DNA of 64,000 nucleotides from NCBI RefSeq assembly GCF_019578655.1, contig NC_063259.1, forward strand, positions 620,001 through 684,000, read 5' to 3'. This DNA is from Ricinus communis. Taxonomy: Eukaryota > Streptophyta > Magnoliopsida > Malpighiales > Euphorbiaceae. The notes beneath the pieces are model-generated. The model was not told where the DNA came from. It made no database searches and saw only the letters and a program-made list of their open reading frames with translations. The first letter of the stretch is position 1. Every line of letters begins with the position of its first letter. Positions 46,438 through 59,600 of the stretch are shown piece by piece. The translations under genes were made by a program, and so were the position numbers.

Positions 46438-47750
46438 TATTATCCATTTTTAGTTTTCAATTAAATTGTTTTGCTTTTTTTGTTTTTTCTTTGACTTCAA
46501 ATTTAGGCTGAGAAATTTCAGTGGGGATAGAAGATTGATCATCAACATGAACTAATTAATTAAAGTGCAAATTATTATTATTATTATTATTTAGTTGCAT
46601 TATTACCTGCATCTACTCAGTTTTCCCCAAAATATATGCAATCTGTTACCAGCTGCTCTTTTGGAAAAATTACTAGGTGCAAAATCCAAGTGTATCTCCT
46701 GCTCACTTCTTAGATCTGTTAAATGATATTTATTATGATGTTTAATACTAATGAGTCATTTGATTCGGTGAGATACTAGGGCAGGAATGGGAATCAGAAT
46801 GAGGGATTTGCATTGTTGGTGATTGATTCATAAAAGATCACTATGGGATCGGAATGAGATTACTCCGTCAATAAGAATTACCCATTCCTTCTCCTTCTTG
46901 AGGAATGAAAAAATTATTTCTATAAAAATCAAGTCAAATCAATTATATAATCAATTAAGTCAAATCAATTATAAATAATTTATAAATGATTAAGTAAAAT
47001 GATAATTTATGAATATTATTTTTATATATTTATTGTATATAATACTTATACATCAAATATTGTTATTGATGTTTACAATAAATAAATTTGATTCTCATTT
47101 CATACTAAACCAAACAATATATAAATTTTAATATTTTTATTCTTATTTCTCTTTATCCTCATTTATTTTTCCAACTTTGAGCTAAATGAGTCTTAACTGA
47201 ATATGGGTCTTAAGATTGTATATCTAAATATGGTAGTCTTATGTGTAATCTAAAAAGTTTAATTCTCCAAAGGAAGAAAAATGTACCTTTTGATATTTTG
47301 TTTTTAAATTTAGCAAATTTTATTTGTTTTATTTATTTTAGGCAGATGCACAAATTATAATATGGACTCTGATCCATGTAGCTTTATGGACTCAGGGTTC
47401 ATGCAATGCCGTTTTGTTTCTTTTGAAGTTGTTACCACACATGTGGCATTTTAATTGTTTGTCCTGTAATTGAAGCTTTAATTCTTCAATTTTTTTATTT
47501 CTATAACAGAAAACTTCAATCTGAAGCAATTTTTTTTTTTATTTTTTACAACTTGTTCTCTTTTTTATTTTATTTTATTTTTTTTTCTTTTCGCTTTCTT
47601 CTTGATTCATTTTTTTCTTTTTTCTTCTTTTGTTGAAATCATCTCTTTCTTTTATACAAGCTTTTGTTTGCAAATTTTCTTTTCTGTTGCTATTGTTCAT
47701 TAATGCTTGAAAACATATTTCTCTGTTTTTCCATTATTGGATTTAAGAAG
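46438..47750. other. Spacer downstream of the second glycosylase gene
   Basis: Contains the gene's 3' flank, an (ATT)n run at ~46,573-46,592, a MITE-like element and a T-rich block (47,500-47,640). No gene seen. Confidence 0.6.
46753..47192. mobile_element. MITE-like element
   Basis: About 440 bp with weak inverted ends, GAGTCATTTGATTCGG at the left and the reverse complement GACTCATTTAGCTCAAAG at the right. The internal words (GGAATGGGAATCAGAATG at the left, and a TTTGATTCTCATTTC run near 47,090) are typical of gene-associated plant MITEs. A clear target duplication is not seen. Confidence 0.4.
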
Positions 47751-47876
47751 TTTTTGGAGAATGAAGAATAATTTACAAATGAGTAATTTACAAATAATAT
47801 CAGTAGATGAATCACGAGTTGAAAGTATTGATTCATATAGGAAGCCAAGTAAAATTGTTTTGATATTTGATAGTTT

Positions 47877-48208
47877 TGTAAATGCGGAAATGAAATAGAA
47901 CTTAGCTGGGTTTGAGCTAAAGTTCTTATAAACTGAGCTAAATCTGAGCTCAAGTTCTTAAGAAATATGGAAATGATGAAGAGAAATTGAGAGGAAAATA
48001 TGTTTTTTTTTTCTTCTTTTATTTTCAGCCTTTAACATTTGATTTAAATAGAGAAAGAGATTACAAAAGTTGTAGTTCCCAATGCCACTAACATAGGAAC
48101 TTGTACAAAGTCAAACAAGAAATTAAATACTACATGGGGACTTACAAGCTATGGAAAACAGCTGGAAACCATGTGCTTGTTTCCAAGACAAGCTCACATG
48201 TTCCAACA
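47877..48208 (-). repeat. Copia 1 3' LTR
   Basis: 332 bp, minus strand from TGTTGGAACATG (48,208) to ...GCATTTACA (47,877). It differs from the 5' LTR mainly by ~32 extra bases near 47,918-47,950, where 'gagct(c)aaagttctta' occurs twice. Confidence 0.93.
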
Positions 48209-48219
48209 CTCCTCCTTGA
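48209..48219 (-). promoter_or_regulatory. Copia 1 polypurine tract
   Basis: The minus strand reads TCAAGGAGGAG immediately before the 3' LTR start TGTTGG. Confidence 0.75.
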
Positions 48220-48249
48220 GGTTGGTCTTGGAAGCTCCTAGCTGATTCT

Positions 48250-51200
48250 TCAAAAAATCAATTCTTGGTCTTGATAATGGTTTGGTAAAGAGATCAGCAA
48301 GTTGCTCTTCTGAAGAGCAATGCTGGAGAGCTTGATCTCCAAATTCTTCTCAGCTTCTCTAATAGAGTGAAACTTCACATTGATGTGCTTGGTTTGTCCA
48401 TGTTGAATTGGATTTTCAGCTATAGCAATTGTTGACTTGTTGTCACAATAGATTGTAGTTGGTTTGTCTAGCTCAACACCCAAATCTGACAAGAGCTTCC
48501 TAAGCCATATAGCTTGATTTGATGCAGCTGCAATCGACACATACTCGTACCGGTTGATCGAGCTACAACTTCTTGTTTCTTTGAGTTCCAAATGAAATTG
48601 CACCGAGCCTAGCGAGAACACATAGCCTGAAGTGCTCTTCATGTCATCCACACTTCCAGCCCAATCACTATCAGCATAACCTTGTAGCTCAATTTGGTCA
48701 AGCCTGTGATACCAAATACCATCCTTCACGGTACCCTTCAAGAACTTGAGAACTCTTTTAGTTACTCCTAGATGCACACTCGTAGGATAGCTCATGAATC
48801 TTGAAAGAAGGCTAAATTTGGATACATTAGGTCAGTCTTGCTGAAAGATACAAAGTAAGTCGCCAACAATGCTTCACACAGTTGGGTTTTCTAGCTTTTC
48901 TCCATCATTCTTCAAAGCTTTTCATTCCGAGCTATTGGAGCTCGCAACTTCTTTACAAGCTTCTAGCTTAAACTTCTTCAAAACATCAAGAGCATACTTT
49001 CTTTGAGATATGAAAATTCCTGAGGAGCATTGATGAATTTCCATCCCAAGAAAATAGTTCATTAAGACCAAATCGGACATCTCAAAAACACTTTCCATTT
49101 GCTTCTTGAGTTCAAACTTCTTCTTGGCTACCGAACAAGGAGGTCATCAACATATAATGAAACCACTATCTTGAGCTCTCCATCTTCTTGCTTCAAATAA
49201 AGAGTAGCTTCATTATCACTTCTCTTGAACCCTTGTTGCATCAAGTGAGCATCAATTTTCTGGTACCAAGCTCTTGGAGCTTGCTTCAGCCCGTACAAAG
49301 CCTTTCTTAGCTTGTACACCTCATCTTCTCTTCCTCTCACTTGGAAACCTTCTGGTTGCTCTATGTAGAGCTCCTCCTTGAGCTCACCATTCAAGAATGC
49401 TGATTTCACATCGAGATGGAAAACTTTCCAGCCTATTTGAGCTGCAAAAGACAACAGCAACTTGATAGTGTCATGTCTAGCTACTGGAGCAAAGGTGTCT
49501 CCATAGTCACTACCCGCAACCTGAGCATAGCCCTTCACAACTAATCTAGCCTTGAGCTTGTTGATTGAGCCATCAGAATTGTACTTGGTTCTGAACACCC
49601 ATTTGACTCCTATAGCTTGCTTGTTTTATCGTAGCTCAGTGAGCAGCCAAGTGTTGTTCTTTTCTATCATTTGAATTTTAGCTTTCATAGCTTCAATCCA
49701 TTCTGGATGCTTGGAAGCTTCATCAAAGTTAGCTGGCTCAGCGAAGACAAAATTGCATCTTTCATACACCTCAGCTAACGGTCTTGTTTTGAGCACTTGA
49801 GTGTCACTAGTGTTGTGCGCATCAAATAGCTCGTCATTGACGTTCTCTTCTTCTTCCACTTCAAAAGTAGGAGCCAATAAGGAAGGGAGCTCATGCTTCT
49901 CGACTTCATGTGAATCCCAATTCCAAAAAGAGCTCTCATCAAAGCTCACATCTTTGCTGAGCTCAATTCTTTTATTGTTGAGCTCAAAAATTCTGTAGCC
50001 TTTGGACTCTGTTGAATAGCCCACAAATATATACCCTTCGTAGCTCTCTGATCTAGCTTCGTTCTTTTGACTGAAGGAATGTGAAAATAGCATATTGAGC
50101 CAAAAATTTTGAGATGCTCAACTGAAGGCTTGACACCATTCCAAGCTTCATATGGGGTCTTGCCTTCCACTGCCTTCGTTGCAATTCTATTCAACAAATA
50201 TACTGAAGTAGCTACAGCTTCAGCCCAAAAAGTCTTTGGTAGCTTCTTCTCAAACAGCATGCTTCTAGCCATGCTTCTTCTCAAAAAGTCTTTGAGTTTC
50301 CACTAGCTTCTTGAAATTTTTGAAAATTGAAAAAACTGAGGACTTGGTTTTGAGGAAGTGCACCCAAGTCATCCTTGAAAAATCATCAATAAAGAGCACA
50401 AAGTACCTGTTTTCACTCAAAGAAGGTGTTGCCATAGGACCACAAGTATCTGAATGCACAATTTCTAGCTTTTCAGTAGCTCTAGTGACTCCGCCTTTTA
50501 GAAAAGGAATTCTTTGTGACTTTTCGAGCTTACAGCCCTCACACTCTACTTCTGGAGCTACAATTTCAGGTAGACTCAAAAATAGCTCTAAATCATGCAT
50601 CTCTTTTAAAGTTCTAAAATTGTAGTGGCCTAGCCTCTTATGCCATTTCAAGCTATCATCCTCTTTTACACTAAATGCACATGTCTGAATAACATCTAGC
50701 TTCAAATAAAAGCTATTACCAATCATCTTGACTTTAGCTATCTCAACACCACAGGTATCTAAAATATAGCAGCATGCATTTTTTAAATAGACACCATAAC
50801 CTTTTCTAATAATTTGAGGCACACTAAGCAAATTTTGATTGAGCTCAGGTATGTAAAGAACATCTGAGATAACTTTGATACCTTTCTTAGTGTTGACAGA
50901 AATTGAGCCTCTTCCTCTAGCTTGAACCGTTGAGCCATCTCCCAGCTTCACTCTGGTTGTTATTGACTCGTCAAGGCTAGTAAAACTTGTAGCATCTGGT
51001 GTCATGTGGCTAGTACATCCACTATCTATGAGCCAAGTGTAATTCTGAGCTGTTTTGTTAGATTGAGAAGCCATGAATAAATGCTCTCTTGGATGTGATT
51101 TCTCCTCCTCAACTGCAAGGACCTGCTCTTGAGCTTGCGTCTGAGCTTGTTGAGCTTTTTTAGCTCTGCAAAACTTTTCGGTATGGCCAATCTTGTTGCA

Positions 51201-52032
51201 AAAGCTGCATTTGTACCTTGGTTTTTCACCATCTTTGTACCAACAATCTTTTTCAGTATGGTTTGTTTTCTTGCAAATGGAGCAAGGAGGAAGCTTGCCC
51301 TGTTTTGAGCTCGAATTTTTTGGAGCTCGATTTTTGTAGCTAGTACCTCTTTTATTTCTGCTATTTGGCTTCTTTCTTTTATGAGAAACAAAGAAAGCAC
51401 CTTCAGCTGTCTCTTCATCTCTCATTGAGCTTCTTTGTTCTTGACCTACTAATTTGCTAGTGAGCTCAACTACTGTTAGCCTCTGCAAATCACATGACTC
51501 TTCAATAGCTGAAATTTTAGCTTCAAATTTTCTTGGTACGCTGACCATAATCTTCTCCACCACTCTCTTATCAGGTAGAGCTTCACCATACAGCCTAATT
51601 TGGTTTACAAGATCCATCATTCTTGATGAATAATCTTTCACTAGCTCGTCATCCTTCATCTTGAGCAGCTCAAATTCTCTCTTGAGCGTCAAGAGCTTCA
51701 TAGCTTTCACTCGGTCTGTGCCTTCAAAGCTCTCTTTGAGGTAATCCCAAACAACTTTGGGTGTTTCCAGGTCCATGATGCTAGTGAAAACATGATCTGC
51801 CAAGCTTGAGTGGATGCAAGTCAAGGCTTTATCTCTCCTGAGGAGCTGTTTTTCATGGTCTCTGAGCTGAGCTACTGTTGGATTTGGCCTGAGAGCGGGA
51901 GGATCTTCATTTGTCTCAACCACTTTCCATAGACCTTGAGATTTGAGGTAAGTTTTCATCTTCACCGACCACAAATGATAAAGTGATCCGTCAAGGTAGG
52001 AGTCACGGAGCTGATGAGCTACTTGAAGCCAT
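48250..52032 (-). pseudogene. Copia 1 gag-pol, disabled by integrase deletion and frameshifts
   Basis: A likely ATG at 52,032 (MASSSSSAP) is followed by a stop; the long frame runs 51,974-50,265 (569 codons). Domains: UBN2-type gag, two zinc knuckles (CSICKKTNHTEKDCWYK, CSFCNKIGHTEKFC), protease WLIDSGCTSHM, GAG-pre-integrase KWHKRLGHYNFRTLKEMH, and the integrase start VHSDTCGPM...FIDDFSRMTWVHFLK. After FKKLVETQ about 45 residues are missing, including the second Asp and the Glu of the DDE triad; the frame then resumes near RRSMARSMLFEKKLP (50,284). RT carries [14 protein letters not shown] and YVDDLL (49,598-49,128). RNase H (48,795-48,250) carries YADSDWAGSVDDMKSTSGYV. It would need help in trans to move. 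Confidence 0.9.
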
Positions 52033-52175
52033 TTTTCTGGTTTTGTTCTTGTTCTTGTTCTTCTTTTTCTTTTTCAAAAAATCTTACAAATCTTTCAAAC
52101 ACTCGGTATTTCTCTCCCTCACGTGTTTGACTCTCTAGATTTTCTATTTTTAGCCTCATAGCCCGTAGGACAGGA

Positions 52176-52187
52176 GCTCTGATACCA
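52176..52187 (-). promoter_or_regulatory. Copia 1 primer-binding site
   Basis: The minus strand reads TGGTATCAGAGC, the classical complement of initiator-methionine tRNA used by plant Copia elements, one base after the 5' LTR. Confidence 0.9.
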
Positions 52188-52188
52188 C

Positions 52189-52488
52189 TGTAAATGCGGA
52201 AATGAAATAGAACTTAGCTGGGTTTGAGCTCAAGTTCTTAAGAAATATGGAAATGATGAAGAGAAATTGAGAGAAAAATATGTTTTTTTTTTCTTCTTTT
52301 ATTTTCAGCCTTTAACATTTGATTTAAATAGAGAAAGAGATTACAAAAGTTGTAGTTCCCAATGCCACTAACATAGGAACTTGTACAAAGTCAAACAAGA
52401 AATTAAATACTACATGGGGACTTACAAGCTATGGAAAACAGCTGGAAACCATGTGCTTGTTTCCAAGACAAGCTCACATGTTCCAACA
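52189..52488 (-). repeat. Copia 1 5' LTR
   Basis: 300 bp, minus strand from TGTTGGAACATG (52,488) to GCATTTACA (52,189). It is followed on the minus strand after one base by the primer-binding site. Confidence 0.93.
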
Positions 52489-54999
52489 AGTTTTTCTTTT
52501 TAAAGATGAATGTTCATTATGTGCTACGTAAATGCTACAATGTTCATATACTGCTGTTATAATGTTCATTGTTTTTGTTTGCAGTTGACTGTGAATCTAA
52601 TTCTTTTGTTGATGAATTATTGGGAGTGTTTGTGAAGTCTGTTGATGAAGCTTCTTGTTTATATAATGATTATGTATTTAGAATTGGTTTTGGTGTGAGA
52701 AAGAATAAGCAAACGTATATAACAAATCATTAATAATGAAAAGATTTGTTTGTTCAAAGGCTGGTATAAAGGAAAAGGTAGGCAAGGAAAATAAATATTT
52801 CTTAAAACTTGATATCCGTACTGGTTGTCAAATTCTCATAGAGTTTTATATTGATAAAGAAGGAGTTTGAACTATAAGCAAACACCAAAAAGAGCATAAT
52901 CATGACCTATGTGCACTTAGTAAAATCCATCTTATCTGTTTTCATAAATAAATTACAAAAAACCAGTTTGATTATCTTAATGATTTAAAAAAAAATGAAG
53001 TTGATGTGGCTGATGGGATTAGATTGTTGAAAAACCAATCAAGAGAATCACTATTGGTTGGATTTACAGCAAGGGATGCCTATAATCATTTAGCATTGCA
53101 AAATATGAGCAAATTGGATGGTAGTGATTCAAATGCTTTGATTGAAATTTTCAGAAAAAAATAATTCAATAAAAATAATTTTTTATTTATTTTGATATTG
53201 ATAGTGAAGCAAGATTATGTAGCTTCTTTTGAAGAGATAGGCAACAAAATTATGAGTTGTTTGGAGATTTGTTAGTACGTGATACTGCATATCGTACTAA
53301 TATATATGATATGGTTTGTGGTCCTTTTGTAGGTATTAACCAACATTACTTAATTTTATTTCATATTACGTTCATTGTAGTCATCATGAACATTTGATGT
53401 TATTATAGTAAAATATGTAATATTATTTCTTTTGTAGGTATGAGTCATCATTGTATAAATATTATGTTTGGATGTGGTTTTTTACTGAATGAGAGAATCA
53501 AGTCTTTCTTTTGGCTTTTCAACGTTTTTTTAAGATCTATGGAAGGAAAACATTCACAAATAATAATGACAAACTAATCTTCTATCATGACTGCTGCAAT
53601 TGCTCAAGTATTTCCTAACTCATGCCATAGACTTTGTATATGGCATATAGGAGAGAATTCAAAGAAAAATATTAAATCCTTAAAAAGTTAGACAGGGTTT
53701 ATAAATTTATTCAACTTTTTGTTGAAATATACTAATCTGGAGGCTGAGTTTGAGTTCTATTGGACCAAGTATGTAATTTTTCTTTATGTTCATTCATATG
53801 CACTAAAACGTTCATTTTAAAGATATATAATGTTCATTTAATTAAATATCGTATATATTTTTTTTGCCTTAAATATTCATTATCTATGAAATTAATATTT
53901 ATATTAATGTTCATGCTAATTTTATTTTATTTATTTTTCATTAGTGTTTATCTTAATGTTCATCACCTAGAACTGAAATGTACATTGTTTCTATATAAAA
54001 TGTTCATTAATATTATTGCATGCAGATTGGTTACAAAATTTCGTTGTCATAAGAACCCTTTGATAGAAAAGCTATATAAGTCCAGAGATAAATAGTGCCC
54101 TGCTTTTACTAAAGACTATTTTTCAGGTGGTGTCTTATCATTAAAAAGAGTGAGATAATAAATAATTATGTGTCTAGAAGATTTTTTAAGATTGCCGGTC
54201 TTCATTTGTTGATGTATTTTTAGAATGGAGAAGTAAAGAGAATGGAGAATATTTACATTGCATAGTAGGTCAACCAACTATGATAATGAATTATGCGAAG
54301 CTCCTTTCATATGCTAGGGAGATATACATAATAGAAATTTATTTTTTATTTGAAGAGCAATTTATAAAAGGGGTTGTATGTCATCAACAATGTGTGATGT
54401 TAAATGGTACTAACATCAAATATCATGTTTGGCGGCCGGATGTTGATGTGATTCGATATGAGGTCGATTTCAATCAATATGATTTAAGTATATGTTGCAC
54501 TTGCAAGATGATTTCGGAGGTGGGGATTCTTTATTGCTATTGTTTGCGTATATTGAATGTTCATTGTATTGAAGCTATCCTAGATAAACATATAATTAGG
54601 AGATGAATGAAAGAAGTTATTGAAAGTAGAGATATAAATAATCTTATGACTTTATGTTCGTCAAATGAATATGGTGTAGCTGCTTCACTTTAGAGAATTC
54701 AAATGGCTAGAAAATTTCATTAGTGAACATAATGTTAAAGCTTGAGAACAGTGTGAGTTAGCTTTTGATAATGCAAAAAGTAATATTACGAGTAAGGTTG
54801 GTTCTATTTTTTTGAAAGACTATGATGATTTAGTTGAGAAAATTCAAAATCCTTCTATTCGTAGAGTAAAAGGTCAATGTAATCAAAGGATTAAAAATTT
54901 TATAGAAAAAAAATATAATCAAGCAAAAGGACGAAGAAAAAAAATACTCAAATAGCTACATTATAAACAAAAATGGCAGTTCATAATTCAATTCAGGTT

Positions 55000-55866
55000 T
55001 ATTTGTTTATTTTTTAATATATATATATATATGTTATATTTATTTTAGCTTATATTTTAATGTTTTTAGGAAACTGTTCATGAAATAGTTGGAGAGGTAT
55101 ATCTTGCACACCCAAGTTCTAGGAGCTCAAAATTGGTAAGCGCTATACCAAATTCGAAAATTAAAGAAGTTATATTTCAATTATTCATTCATTGAATTTT
55201 AATACTTCAAATGATTGATAAGAAGTAATTTTTTTTAATTTTTTTTTATTTTTTTATATGATTTTTAATAAAATGAGAACATATTATGTACATTTAAAAT
55301 TCTACCTTATATTGTAAGAATTATTGTTATGTTCTAATTTTAATATTTTAACCGTATGTTTTTATGAATATTTAATATTATCATAGTGACCATTTATTTA
55401 AAGATAAATGAATATAAATATTATGAGTAGGAACGTTTATGAATATTTTATTTGATGGTGATTAACATGTTAAGATACCGGAATGGACATTAATGGTTTT
55501 TTAATACTTAATTAAAGATTATTCATCAAAATATATTGTTCATGTTCATTATTATGAATATTTGATTATTAACGGAAAAAAATCAAGAAATGTGAAAAAA
55601 CAATCATAAGAAATGCTTATCTATTGTTAAAAAAAAGAAATTTATAGAGAATGAAATGTTCCTAAATAGTTAAAATTTATTAAAAAAATAAAATATGTCC
55701 ACTGTTATGCTTTATTTTTCTTCCATTCAATAAACTTTTCTTTACTTCTTTCAAAATTTCATTCTTGTAGATGTTGAAATTTGACATGAGAATGGTGGAA
55801 CAATATTTTGCTTTAAGTACCATCAATTTACTAAACTACAAATAACACATTATCCATGAAAAAATA
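55000..55866. other. AT-rich MULE interior between transposase and Ulp1 remnants
   Basis: It includes an (AT)n run at ~55,017-55,032 and several ATGAACA/TGTTCAT motifs. The segment 55,070-55,190 (ETVHEIVGEVYLAHPSSRSS) may be the last exon of the FAR1-type gene. Otherwise no gene is seen. Confidence 0.5.
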
Positions 55867-56104
55867 TTAATATCTATAATAGTTGTAGTAATTATAAGAA
55901 TAACTTTTACATTGAAAACTTACATTCTTTGTCAATTTTGCATTCCAATTTAGAAGATATCCTTTACATGTTTCCATGTGCCTCATGCAATACACGCCAC
56001 AATCAACTTGGTTTTTGGACGATTGCCATGGAAATTTCAAGAAATACTCTGAGAAGTTCTTCACTGTTTCACCTATTACTGGATCCTTTTTCTCCATATA
56101 GTCT
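55867..56104 (-). pseudogene. Ulp1 (C48) protease-like fragment, catalytic C-terminal part
   Basis: The stretch 56,097-55,867 reads EKKDPVIGETVKNFSEYFLK, then SSKNQVDCGVYCMRHMETCK. This is the active-site region of Ulp1/SENP-type cysteine proteases as found in plant transposons: the oxyanion-hole position before the Asp-Cys-Gly motif and the catalytic Cys are recognisable. The 5' side is cut off at 56,104 by Copia element 2; upstream exon sequence resumes on the minus strand from 61,155. The His/Asp part of the protease is not recognised, so it is dead. Confidence 0.75.
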
Positions 56105-56472
56105 TGTAGAGTAGATGCGGAAGCTTCGACTAATAGGGAATGATAAAATTAGTATGAACACACAAGAATTTAACGAGGTTCGATAAATTACCTACGTCCT
56201 CCAGGTGATTTATTTTTACTATATGAAGGAATACACCAACAACTTATACAAACCACAAGTTTGTTGTAGAAAAGAGCTTATCCTCACAAAGAAATATAAT
56301 CTCTCTTTGTTTTTCCCTCTCTTTTCTCTCTTATATAGGAATCTCTTATATCTCAATTACCATTCAATAAATAGAAAACTCCTATTTTGGTGTTGCTCTT
56401 TTCACCGATAAAGAATAAGACATATTCCTCATTTCTTGGGTAATTATTTCTTAACCATAAATTATATTCACA
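56105..56472 (-). repeat. Copia 2 3' LTR
   Basis: 368 bp, minus strand from TGTGAATATAATTT (56,472) to CTACTCTACA (56,105). The other LTR differs by roughly 25 scattered substitutions plus small indels. The minus strand has TATAAGAGAG (~56,336-56,327) as a TATA candidate. Confidence 0.9.
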
Positions 56473-56484
56473 ATTCTCCACCTC
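56473..56484 (-). promoter_or_regulatory. Copia 2 polypurine tract
   Basis: The minus strand reads GAGGTGGAGAAT directly before the 3' LTR start TGTGAAT. Confidence 0.75.
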
Positions 56485-56693
56485 GTACACAATTTGAAAA
56501 AACCTCAAATTTTGGACGAATACGAGAATAACCGCATGCGTAATAGACTTCATCATTTGGGCTGCATCATTATACTCATGACTGCCTACGTACCCTTTGA
56601 TCGGGATCGAGCCAACCGTAGTTCTACCTGTCCTCCACATAGTCTCCACCTCACCCATAACCGTCCTAAAGGACTATGCCCCTCTCGAGCGAT

Positions 56694-59600
56694 TTAACAT
56701 GGGCCAATCTGAAGAAATTCCAAGCAGTGTTGGAACTTACTGCCTGTCACAACTTTGGTTAACATGTCTGCGGGATTATCCTTTGTATGTACCTTCATAA
56801 GAGAAATATCACCATTCTCTATGACATCTAGAATAAAATGATACCTAACATCAACATGCTTGGTACGAGCATGACAGACCTGATTTTTAGCCAAGTGAAT
56901 CGCACTTTGACTGTCACACCAAAGATCCACACTATCATGAGTTATTCCCAACTCATACAAAAGACCTTTCAACCATAATGCTTCCTTCACTCCCTCTGCC
57001 ATAGCCATATATTCAGACTTTGTAGTTGAGAGTGCAACTGTAGCTTATAGCATTGATCTCCAACTAATTGGAGCACCGTATATCTTGAAAACATAACCAG
57101 TGGTAGATCTTCTTTTGTCTATATCACTTGCATAGTCTGAGTCCACAAAATCGCTAACTCGACATGTATTTCCACTAAAGCATAGTCCGGTATCGGTAGT
57201 ACCCTTCAAGTACCTTAATAACCATTTTACTGCTTCCCAATGTGCCTTACCAGGATTCGCCATGAATCTACTGACAACATTGATTGCTTGCGAAATATCT
57301 GGATGTGTACACACCATAGCGTACATCAAACTTCCAACTGCACTAGCATAGGATACATCATTCATGTGTGCCTTTTCTTGTGCTGTAACAGGAGATTGCT
57401 TACTAGAGAGTTTGAAATGTTGTGCCAACGGAGTCACCACTGACTTAGCATTTCTCATACCAAACCGATCAATAACCTTCTCGATGTAACTATTCTGACT
57501 CAAGGATAATTGATAAGTTTTTCTCTATCTCATGATCTCCATACCCAGTATCTTTCTAGCAGTGCCCATGTCCTTCATATCGAACTCTTTACCAAGTTCG
57601 ATCTTCAACTTATTTATCTCCACCATGCTTCTTGAAGCAATAAGCATATCATCCACATACAATAAGAGATAAATATAATCACCTCCACGAAGCTTTTGAA
57701 TGTAGACACAACAATCATAATCACTTCTAGAGAATCCATGCTTTAGCATGAAAGAGTCAAATCGCTTGTACCACTGTCGAGGCGACTGTTTTAATCCATA
57801 TAAGGATTTCCTCAAGCAACATACATGACCCTCATTTCCCTCTACTTTATACCCTTCTGGTTAATACATGTAGATTTCCTCATTTAAGTCTCCATGCAAA
57901 AAGGCTGTTTTGACATCGAGTTGTTCTAACTCAAGATCACCATGAGCAACAATGCTCAAAAGCACCCAAATAGAAGTATGCTTTATCACAGGAGAAAAGA
58001 TCTAATTATAATCCACACCTTCTTTCTGTGCAAAACCTTTGGCCACTAATCTTGTCTTGTATCTTGTACCACCGAGCTCAGATGAATCTGATTTTCTTTT
58101 ATACACCCACTTACAACCAGTAGCAGTCTTTCTCACAGGCAATGGGACTACCTCCCATGTTTTGTTATTATGGAGAGATTCCATCTCTTCCTCCATAGCG
58201 ACCAACCATCTCTCTCTATCAATATCTTTGATAGCTTGTTTGAAGGTGAGCGACTCAACATCCTCCACTGAGAGAGCGTATTCTAACAATTTTACCTGCC
58301 CGTAATGTTTCAGAGACTCGTCAGCCCCATACTTCTGAACTGATTTATAAGCTCTCCTTGGCCTAGTAGAAGCCAAGGCCTCCTGCTGTTGTTGTTGTAG
58401 TACTTGTGCATTTTCTTGCTGAACCTCCTCATGTTCAAGCTCATCATTTTCTTAATAATATCTATCACCATGAGATTCCTCTTGATCATGATTAGAATCT
58501 GGTTGGTTTTCAGATTCTTCTATCTCAATTACTTGAGATTTTGACGTTACAACATCACCACTTTTGGGTACATCTGCTTTTGATAAAGCTGTCATGGAGT
58601 TCTCATCAAAAGTAGCATCCCTACTGATTACAAACTTAGAATCCTCTAAACACCAAAGACGATAGCCCTTAACTCTTGCATATCCCAAGAAAATTGCCTT
58701 CTTGGCCCTATTATCAAGTTTGTTGTCCTTGACATGATATGCTATGCATCCAAACACTCTAAGTCTTCCATAATCTGCATGTTCTCTTGATCACACCCTA
58801 AAAGGGGTATCTCCATCTAATGTCGAATGTGGAAATCGGTTCACAATATAAGCAGCCGTGGCAACAAACTCAACCCACCATTCACGACCCAGCCCAGAAT
58901 TGGAGCGCATACATCTAGCCTTCTCAAGTAGTGTACGGTTCAGTCTTTCTACAACTTCATTCTGTTGTTGTGTGTCTCTAATTTTCCAATGTCGAACAAT
59001 GCCTTCTTCATCACAAAACCTCTTGAAAACGCCATCTGTGTACTCTGTATCATTATCAGACCTTAGAGTTTTCAGCTTCCTATCCGTTTTGTTCTTAACC
59101 ATTGCTCCCCACTGTTTGAATGTCTCGAATACCTCATTCTTATGCTTAAGGAAATACACCAAGCATATTTTGAGTAATCATCTACAAATGAGACAAAGTA
59201 CTTGGAACTACCTTTGGAAGCAATTTTAGCCGGACCTCAAACATCTGTATGCACACAGTCTAATATCCCTCTGCTTTTATGGTTGCTTGTTGAGAATGAA
59301 ACTCTGTGTGATTTTCCATACACACAATGCTCGCAAAACCCCATGCAAGGCTTCTTCATGTACTTTAACAAACCCTTCTTACCAAGCAAATTTAGACCCT
59401 TTTCCGACATATGTCCAAGGCGCATATGCAAAACCTAGTATACTCCATTGGGTTTCTCTTACTTCCACTAGTTCCACCTACTACATCGCTCGTAATTATA
59501 TTGCCAACAAGATGGTATAAATTTCTATGAGAAATTCCCATCATCACTAATAAAGAACCACTAACAACTTTTAGAACCCCATTTTCACCAATTAGCTTGC

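Larger units (their letters stand above)
47877..52488 (-). mobile_element. Ty1/Copia retrotransposon 1, complete ends, target duplication AGTTT
   Basis: LTRs at 47,877-48,208 and 52,189-52,488, a primer-binding site at 52,187-52,176, a polypurine tract at ~48,219-48,209, and flanking AGTTT at 47,872-47,876 and 52,489-52,493. Minus-strand gag-pol fills the interior. Total 4,612 bp. It splits the N-terminal region of the FAR1-type transposase pseudogene. The almost identical LTRs mark a rather young insertion, but the polyprotein has a deletion in integrase and several frameshifts. Confidence 0.93.
47755..54960 (+). pseudogene. FAR1/FHY3-type MULE transposase pseudogene, split by a Copia element
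   Basis: Pieces in order: a possible N-terminal segment (47,761-47,876, MSNLQIISVDESRVE), broken by the Copia insertion. Then the FAR1 DNA-binding region near 52,590-52,920 (VDEASCLYNDYVFRIGFGVR, RFVCSKAG, TGCQILIEF and KEHNHDL). The MULE transposase core follows at ~53,195-53,690: FDIDSEARLCSFF-stop-RDRQQNYE, DTAYRTNIYDMVCGPFVG|MSHH across a likely intron at 53,332-53,438, FGCGFLLNERIKSFFW and FPNSCHRLCIWHIGENSKKN. A SWIM-type zinc-finger remnant is at 54,487-54,560 (CCTCKMISEVGILYCYCLRI). At least four in-frame stops are present. FAR1-type transposases are the source of the host FHY3/FAR1 transcription factors. Confidence 0.75.

Noticed and set aside
58039..59520. Plus-strand ORFs across Copia element 2
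   Set aside because: All are antisense shadows of gag-pol, whose integrase motifs are on the minus strand.
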